DNA of 64,000 bases, from NCBI GenBank assembly GCA_037349105.1, contig JAYJMM010000032.1:1578501-1642500 (forward strand), in the 5' to 3' direction. Both the position numbers and the translations under genes were made by a program. This DNA comes from Limnomonas spitsbergensis. Lineage: Eukaryota; Chlorophyta; Chlorophyceae; Chlamydomonadales. The notes beneath the pieces were generated by a model, which searched no databases, had not been told where the DNA came from, and saw only the letters and a list, made by a program, of their open reading frames with translations. Shown one piece after another: positions 54,801-63,800 of this stretch (position 1 is the first letter of the stretch; each line of letters starts with the position of its first letter).

Positions 54801-57800
54801 AATGCTGCGGTACAGGTGGGGCTATTGTCTTCTCACATACATTTGTATACGTGAGAAGGTCACCCTGAAAGGGCATCCTTTCAGGGTGAACTTGCAATGC
54901 TAGCACACTTCTGGCACTGTTCCATTCTTCTTATCTCTTGTAGTCGTGTTTCTACCTGGTTCACACTGCCTCACCCTATCGAACGCCGCCATTGGGCATG
55001 ATTAGATGCCTCATCTAGCGTAAGGAGGAAAATAGTGCTAGGTCACCCTCGGGGTGAGAGCAGATGAGATGAGGTGTCTTTATCAACTTGGCAGGTTCCT
55101 TGTGCCGTGTGCTGAGCCATGCATCCTTACTTCCAATATGATGGATATCTAGACTTAAACTAGCAGTGTCACCCCCCCACCACACTACACCACACTTCCC
55201 CAGTCCGCTACCACACACCTCCCCCACCACACTACCCAACACTTCCCATGTCCACTGCCCCACATTTCCCCACCACACTATCACACACTTCCCAGGTCCT
55301 CCACCACACACTTCCCAGGTCCACTGCCACCTCCCCCACCACACTACCCCACACTTCCCAGGTCGACTATCCCACACTTCCCAGGTCCACTGCCACCTCC
55401 CCCACCACACAACCCCACACTTCCCCAGTCCGCCACCACACAGACACACACCACGCTACCCCACACTTCCCCGGTACATTGCCACCTCCCCCACCACACT
55501 ATTCCACACTTCCCTGGTCCGCTACCACCTCCCCCCTTGCCTCCCCCCTCCCTGTCATGTCCCCAGTAGGCTGATGATGGCTCTCTCAAGACCATCAAGC
55601 TGCTCAACGGCCAGGTCACAGAGCTGGCCAGCCAAAAGGGTAACCTACTGTCCAAGGTAAGTGATGAAAGAGTGGCATGATGTCCATGGTGAGAATGTCA
55701 GTGTGACCTGGCGTCCATGTTAAAACGTGGGCTCCGAAATGTGCCAGGGTCATGCGGTGACAGTCTCTCCCTCAAAAATAAAAGCCGTGCCTCAGAGAGT
55801 GGGTTGGACCCTACTGTAAGTATGAGGACAAGTGTGGTCATCCTATGATGGCAGGGGAACCCCACACATCTCCTCAAACTTGCAATATCTTCCTCTGGCA
55901 CATACCGAAACCCTTCACCCTAAATCCCTCAACCCTCAAGCCATCTCTCCACACTTGCATTATCTTCCTTTGGCACACACCTTCACCCTAAACCCTAAAA
56001 CCCTTTACCCTCTATACGTCGGATGTTTCCTGCTAATTGCACCTGACGCATGGAGTGCTCTGCCGTCTGCCTCCGCCCTCTGTCTGCCCCTCTGCTATTC
56101 TTTTAATGTGCCCATGTTGCCGCAAAGTGTAAATATTGTGTTCAATGGTTGAACATCCTCAATCTGTGCATGCATTGATTTTTCTTCTCACCTAGTAATG
56201 CTGCAGCAACGTTTCAACATTAGCGTATGATATACGGATTGAACCTCCTGATCCTCGAATAACTAGTTTCTCTTAGGCAGCCATGTTGCAGCAATATGGT
56301 TTATGATTTCCTGTTCGACGTCCCAGCCCGTAGCCTTCCCAGGTCCGGCCGTGTCACAGCAAGATTTAGTCGAATGCTGGAACCTCCATTTGCACAACGT
56401 TTTCTTTTTCTTCTCAGGCGGCCATGTTGCAGCAGCATTTCTTACATTTTGTTTACAATTTGCAGAAACAACCTCCCAACCTGTAAACCCCTTTTCCCTC
56501 CCAGGTGGCCATGCTGCAGCAAGATCTAGTGCTGCTTGAGAAGCGGTTGGAGCTGGCCCTGAATGAAGTGGCGGAGGAGAGGCGACAGAGGGTGGATATG
56601 CTGGCACACAGGGTAAGTGGGGGGGGCGGGGGGGGGGGCGGTGAATGGCATCCAATCATGTGACAGACACATGCTCTTATACATGGCATGAGAGAATCCA
56701 TGTGCCAGGCTTATGCTGTCATGCATGGCATCCTCACATGTTTTCTCAAGCGATCAAACCCAATGCAATCCTTCTTTTGCATGGCGATCCATCCCCATGC
56801 AGTCCTGTGCTGCGGTAGCATGCACCTTACGCGACGTAGCCATGTCATGCCTAGCCATGCAAAACCTCACCATGCACGGCCTAGCCATGCAAAAACTCAC
56901 CATACACAGCCTAGCCATGCAAGACGTCACCATGCACGGCCTAGCCATGCAAAACCTCACCATGCACGGCCTAGCTATGCAAAACCTCACCATGCACGGC
57001 CTAGCCATGCAAGACATCACCATGCACGGCCTAGTCATGCAAAACATCACCATGCATGGCCTAGCCATGCAAAACCTCACCATGCACGGCCTAGCCATGC
57101 AAGACATCATTATGCACGGCCTAGCCATGCAACACATCACCATGCAGATCCCAGCACGACCCCATGCCTTCCCCCTGTGTTCAGGGGGAGCTGTCCAAGG
57201 AGCTGCGTGCCACCCTGGAGTCTGAAAACAAACGTGCAGATGCCGCTGAGCTGGCACTGCATGGATCCCACATCAAGGGAGAGCGACAGGTGAGGGGCCA
57301 CGTTTCGGTCACCCAATGCTGGTGTTTATAATATTTATTTGTATATACTAAATATTATAAAAGCGGGACCCAAAACCCGACCAGCAGTGACTGCATCATC
57401 TGATCCTGCAACTGCACGTTTAACTCCTCAGCCTTTCCTTTTTTCTCTCTTCTGGATTCTTCCCACCTGTCACCAGATCCGTGCCTGTCAAGGCCCTCGG
57501 ATCCGGAATCTTTAGAGGTGGAGCTAGAACCAGATCCGCCACCCCTATCGCCAGCCCCTGAGGGATGGGGACCTGAGGAGGACTGGGGCCGTGGTTTTAC
57601 CGTATGTTTGGGTGGTGCTTAAAAAGGGAAATGATAATAAGACAATTCGAATAACTTAGGGAAATGCATGTGGTCTTAATCGGGCATTTGGCAATTGCCG
57701 AGCTGCCTGACAAATGCAGATTCATAGCCGTAAAAATAAACACTGCTCATACGACCATGCTGATAGAGCTTTAATGGGGTCATGTATGCAACGTCAGGCT

Positions 57801-60800
57801 AATCCTTAAAGTATACCAGATATTGGTCTTTGCTAAGGCTGGAAGATGCTTTGCAGTACATTTCGTGTCGAATTCAACAGCTTAGATTGCCTAGGTAGGG
57901 TTGTGAGTCTCCAGGGCTGAGTGGCAGCCCAAGCACCGAATGTACCTAATGGTGCATATTGTTATCCTGTTTGCACCACCTGTCAATCGCCTGGCATTTT
58001 CATGAGAGGCTGGTCTGGATGGATGAAACGAGGTGACCTTGTAGCAGCTGCCCAACAGATCCAATGTCCCAGCTCAAGACAATGCGGTGAATGACCCTAG
58101 GATGACATGCTGCGCTGGTCACTGAACTCTCACGTCAAAGGGAAAGTATTTGTTCTGTTTCGGGGGTATTCTGCTTCGGGGAATTTCTGTTACGGCTATG
58201 TACCCTAAACCCTAAACCGTAAACCCTAAACCCATCCTCAGGGGGACCAGAGCTTACAATGTGTTAAACCCACACCCTCAATTCAGTTTCAAAATTTGAA
58301 TTTTGTCATTAAAAACCCCTCTCTGCAGGGTGCTGAGCTGGCAATGCATAGCTGTAACCCTTGTCCCCAACCCCCTCTCTGCAGGATGCTGAGCTGGCAA
58401 TGCATAGCTGTAACCCTTGTCCCCAACCCCCTCTCTGCAGGATGCTGAGCTGGCAATGCATAGCTGTAACCCTTGTCCCTAACCCCCTCTCTGCAGGGTG
58501 CTGAGCTGGCAATGCATAGCTGTAACCCTTGTCCCCAACCCCCTCTCTGCACGATGCTGAGCTGGCAATGCATAGCTGTAACCCTTGTCCCCAACCCCCT
58601 CTCTGCAGGATGCTGAGCTGGCAATGCATAGCTGTAACCCTTGTCTCCAACCCCCTCTCTGCAGGATGCTGAGCTGGCAATGCATAGCTGTAACCCTTGT
58701 CCCCAACCCCCTCTCTGCAGGATGCTGAGCTGGCAATGCATAGCTGTAACCCTTGCCCCCAACCCCCTATCTGCAGGATGCTGAGCTGGCGATGCAGCGT
58801 GAGAAGCTGGGTGAGGCTTCCGTGCAGCTGGCGGCCCTTGAGGCTGCACTGCAAGAGAAGATGGACCAGGTGGGGTGACACCAGGGCTTAGGGTACACGT
58901 ATGAGGGGCAGGGTGCAGGTGTTAGGGTTAACGGCTACGGTGAAAGCTTCAGTGTAGCTGGTCGGTTGATGGTCCAGAAGGCTGCACTGCAGGAGGTGAT
59001 GGACCAAATAGGGTGGGACCAGGGTATAGGGTGTACCTTTCAGTGCTCATGGCTACGGTTTGGGCGCTGGTGCAGCTAGCGGTCCTGGAGACGGCAGAGT
59101 CCATGCAGGAGACGGCAAATGGCAGATAGCCCTGTAGGAGATAGTTGCTCAGGTGTTTTCAGAGGTCGGGTATACGTCCCTGGTGAATGCTGTAGGCGAC
59201 TGAGTTAGTAAGGTACTAAGGTGATTGTACTTCAGGCAGCTGAGGTAGGGTATACGCCCCTGGTGAATGCTGTAGGCGACTGAGTTAGTGAGGTACTAAG
59301 GCGATTGTACTTCAGGCAGCTGAGGTAGGGTATACGATGCAGGTGAATGCTGGGCATGCCAAGTTCCTTCTGAGCCGGGACCCTATCCATGGCCTGGATA
59401 GCCTACATTACTCGGCCCATGCTACCCTCCTACCTTGGCATGACGCTTAAGGCTTAGGGCTTGATCCTCAATGTCATCAACTTTTCCTCGCATCCCAATC
59501 CCGTCATGCTGTGGTGCCCGCCCTCACAACCTCTGTCCTCCACCCCAAACCTAGTTACCCACCCTAAACCCTGGTATGCTATGTTACCCTCCCTAAACCC
59601 TAAATCCTAGTATGCTATGTACCCACCCTTGGCCCCACCCCCCTCCTGCCACTCGCCATTGTCGCAGCTTGAGGACCTGCGTGAGCTATATCGAGAACTG
59701 CATGCCCAGGTGAGGGGAGTGACGCTGAATATAACTGATTGTATATGAAGCTGGATGAGTCCAGCTGATTCTGGTTGGTCGGATGTGGCTGAAGCTGCTG
59801 GTTTAATGTAGCTGAATAAGAGTGTTGGATGAACCTTGAATCATATGCATATTGTAGCTGAAGCTGTTGCTTTGATGTAGCTGAATTGGAGTGTTGGATG
59901 CACCAGTACCTGCTGTTTGAATGAAGCTGAATCTGTTGCTTGATGTAGCTGAAGCTGTTGCTTTGATGTAGCTGAATTGGAGTGTTGGATGCACCAGTAC
60001 CTACTGTTTGAATGAAGCTTAATCTGTTGCTTGATGTAGCTGAATGCTGGATGATTGTGGCTGAATATTCATATGTGTTGTTGAATCCGGCTGGCTTTTG
60101 TCTTTGCTTCTTTCCAAAGCCATCATTTTTTTCTTCTTATGACGGTAAATGGTAGGAAAGACTTGACTGACGCTACTTTTGACCACTTGGTGAACCTGGG
60201 TGGCTAAGTCTGACCATGGTTGCACATAGCCCTCGATCCTCCCTCTCCCCGCATTCCCCTCTCCCCTTCCCCCCCCCCTCCCCCCCTCATTCCATAAGCT
60301 TGAGCGACTTGGTGAGCTTCAAATGAGACCCCTTAAAACTATAACCCTAAACTCTCAGTCAGTCTGAGGGAATACCCCTCAGCCCTTCACCCTCTCCCCT
60401 CTTCACCCCCTCTTCCCTACCCTTCCTACCCTACCCTCCTCCTCCCCTCAGCTTGAGCGGCTGAGTGTGTTCCATGAGAACAACAACCAGGAGATCATCA
60501 AGGCCATCGCTGAACATCACTCAAAGCAGGCGGATGCCATGCAAGGTGAGGCCAGGCAATAATGCAAAATACGGACAGAAGAGGTGCAGATTACCATGCA
60601 AGATATGTCCAGGACATGCCATGCCAGGTTCAGCCAAACAAAGCCATGAAGGGTACGGCCATGCCATCCCATGCAAGATATGGACAGGCCATGCCATGCA
60701 AGATATGGCCAGGACATGCCATGCAAGATACAGACATGCCATGCCATGCAAGATTTGGCCAGGACATGCCATGCAAGATATGGCCAGGACATGCCATGCA

Positions 60801-63800
60801 AGATCCTGACAGGCCATGCCATGCAAGATACAGACATGCCATGCCATGCAAGATATGGCCAGGACATGCCATGCACGATACAGACAGGCCATGCCATGCA
60901 AGATCCTGACAGGCCATGCCATGCAAGATACAGACAGGCCATGCCATGCAAGATATGGACAGGCCACGCCATGCAAGATACAGACAGGCCATGCCATGCA
61001 AGATATGGACAGGCCATGCCATGCAAAGTACGGACAGGACATGCCATGCAAGATATGGCCAGGACATGCCATGCACGATACAGACAGGCCATGCCATGCA
61101 AGATCCTGACAGGCCATGCCATGCAAGATACAGACAGGCCATGCCATGCAAGATATGTACAGGCCATGCCATGCAAGATACAGACAGGCCATGCCATGCA
61201 AGATATGGACAGGCCATGCCATGCAAAGTACGGACAGGATATGCCATGCTAGATATGGACAGATATACACACATCTTGAACCCTGGACCCTCAGCTCTCG
61301 ACCCTGCGTGTATAACCAAAATGCTGCATTGCGGAAACCTCTCAATTCTAACCGTAACGGCTGTAACTCCCGGACCATTGTAACTCCCAGACCAGTGTAA
61401 CTCCTGTTGATATGTGTAACTCCTTGCCCCTCTCAGGTACCCTGACGGCTGCCTCTGAGGCCAGGAGTGCGGCGCAGGAAGGGGCCAGGCTGGCGGCGGC
61501 TGTTGCGGACCTTCAGAGGAAGCTGCAGCTGGAGGTGGATGAGGGGGGGGGGGTAGAGGGGAAATAGGGAGCCTTAAACCCTACACCTTGACCCTAGCTA
61601 TCCTAAGCTAGGTATCAGATATGGTATCTTGCATCCTAAGAACGTGTACTGTCATTTCAGGTCTCTTCCCTTCAGCTGCGTTGCCTTGATTGAGTCAGAC
61701 CTGCTGGCCTTTTTCTCGCTACCTTGAACCGTAACACTTCATTTTTCCAGGTCTCCTCTCAAAAGTCCACCGCTGAGTCAGCTCTGCTGGCCCTGGAGGG
61801 GGAGCTGAAGTACACACACTCAGCACTACAGGTAGGTACGGGACAGGGCTCAACCCTAGATACTTAATTAGGGTTCCACCCCCTCCTGCTATCTCTTTGG
61901 TTCCCACAACAGCATTCACACTTTACCCGCTATTCCCACTTCACATAACACATGGCTATCACGGCATTCACACTTTTCCTACTACCCGGTATCTGTATTC
62001 TTCTTTTGCTTGGACTTGAGAAAGTATGAGGCCGGCTGCCCAAGCCTAGAAAACTTGAAACACTAACACAAAGAAACAGCCTGGGTGCGCTTGTGGTCCT
62101 CGTCGACAGCCGAGTAAAGGTACTCTTACTTTCCATTAAGAACACTATTCACGCTAACATATTCACACTGTTCCCACTTTCCATTTGTTCCTTCACTCCC
62201 CCCTGTATTCATACTATTCATACTTTTCACACTATCGGTATTGACACTGTTCCAGGGAGCGGAGCTGGAGCGTAAGCTGGAGGCTAGGAAGACCGCGGCG
62301 GCCCTCATGCTCTCGAGAATGGAGGTGAGCTCAAACGGGTTACGGGTTTAGGGTTTAGCCCTCATGCTCTCATGCTCTCGAGAATGGAGGTGAGCTCTAA
62401 CGGGGAGAGAGAGGGAGGTGTGGAGGCGGGGTCAATGAGGGGTTTAGGGAGGAGGTGAAACTCCAGTGCCTCCCTGTTAAGAGAAATACTTAATTAGGGT
62501 ACGAAAATGCTGAAATAGTTGAGTTTCAGGGCAGATTCTACAAATGGTTTGCTCTAGCACTTACCGCTGTCCACTATCTCATACGCGGACCTGCGTGATG
62601 GATGCAGTGTACAGCTGGGTTTTATAAGTGTGTCCCTTTCCAAACACAGGCTGTCCCCATACCCTGTCCCTCCACACTTCCCGCTCCCTCCACACTTCCC
62701 CCCCAGGATCGTCATCATGACCATATCCTCAAGGCCCTGACCTCAGACATGGCCGCTGCATTGGCCACCTCCCTGCCCCTCCACACTTCCCACTCCCTCC
62801 ACACTTCCTCCCAGGATCGTCATCATGGCCGTACCCTTAAGGCCCTGGCCTGAGACATGCCCCAAATGGCTGCCTCCCTGTCCCTTCACACTTTCCCATC
62901 CCTTCACACTTCTCACTCCCTCCGCACTTCCTCCCAGGACCGTCATTATGAACGTACCCTCAAAGCCCTGGCCTCAGACATGCCCGCTGCATTGGCTGCC
63001 TCCCTGGCCGGCCAACTGGGGGGCATCAGGAGCCAGGTGGATGGCATCAGTGAGGAGGTGGCGCTGGCCAACCGACAGATCAGCTACGTAGCAGAAGGTG
63101 GGAGGAGTGTGGAGGGCAGGGGGGGTATGAAACGGCAGGCTCTAATGCGAGCTCCGAAATCTGAATCCCTGGTTTCTGATCTTGAACTTCACACTGAACT
63201 CGCCTTTCAGGCGGGTCTGGACAGAAGGCTGCCTCCGTGATGCCGGATCTAGGTGACGACCAATCCTCAAACCTCATATTGAGCAGCCAAGGCCTCCGTG
63301 CTAAGCTGCACGCCATGGTGCTGGTAGATCCGGTGAGTGGATCTGCTGGTTGGGTCATGGTGCTGGTAGATCCGGTGGGTGGATCTGCTGGGAGAGTCAT
63401 GGGATTGATATATCCGGCGAGTGGATCTTCTGGATGGATCATGGTAGTGGTATATCCGGTGGTACCTCTGCTTGTTTGTAATCCACTAATTGAGTTCCCT
63501 TGCAGCTGCCACCCCACTCCTTTCCCCACCCCGCCTGCGCACTGGCCCACCAGCCTGCCCACCTAACAACCTAACCACCTGACCACCTACCAGCCCAACC
63601 CTCCTGCCTGCCCACCTAACCACATAACCACCTGACCACCTGACCACCTGGTGGCCCAACCTTCCGGCCCAACCACCTAACCACCTGACCACCTGACCAC
63701 CCGCCGAACCAACCCTCCTGCCCGACCACCTAACCACCTCACCACCTGACCACCTGCCGGCCCAACCCTCCTGCCCTCCCACCTGCCCACCTAACCACCT

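Noticed and set aside
57478..57600. Possible extra exon between exons 9 and 10 of the coiled-coil gene
   Set aside because: An acceptor-like CACCAG is present, but the frame that fits reaches a stop and no donor follows; exons 9 and 10 join in phase without it.
58289..58881. Minus-strand frames of about 190 residues with Cys/Gln-rich repeats
   Set aside because: Antisense to the 56-bp acceptor ladder; the plus strand has splice signals and a phase-consistent exon.
60517..61383. Cys/His/Met-rich plus and Trp/His/Leu-rich minus frames up to 285 residues, metallothionein- or knottin-like in look
   Set aside because: Pure minisatellite translation (25-bp unit) in intron 12.
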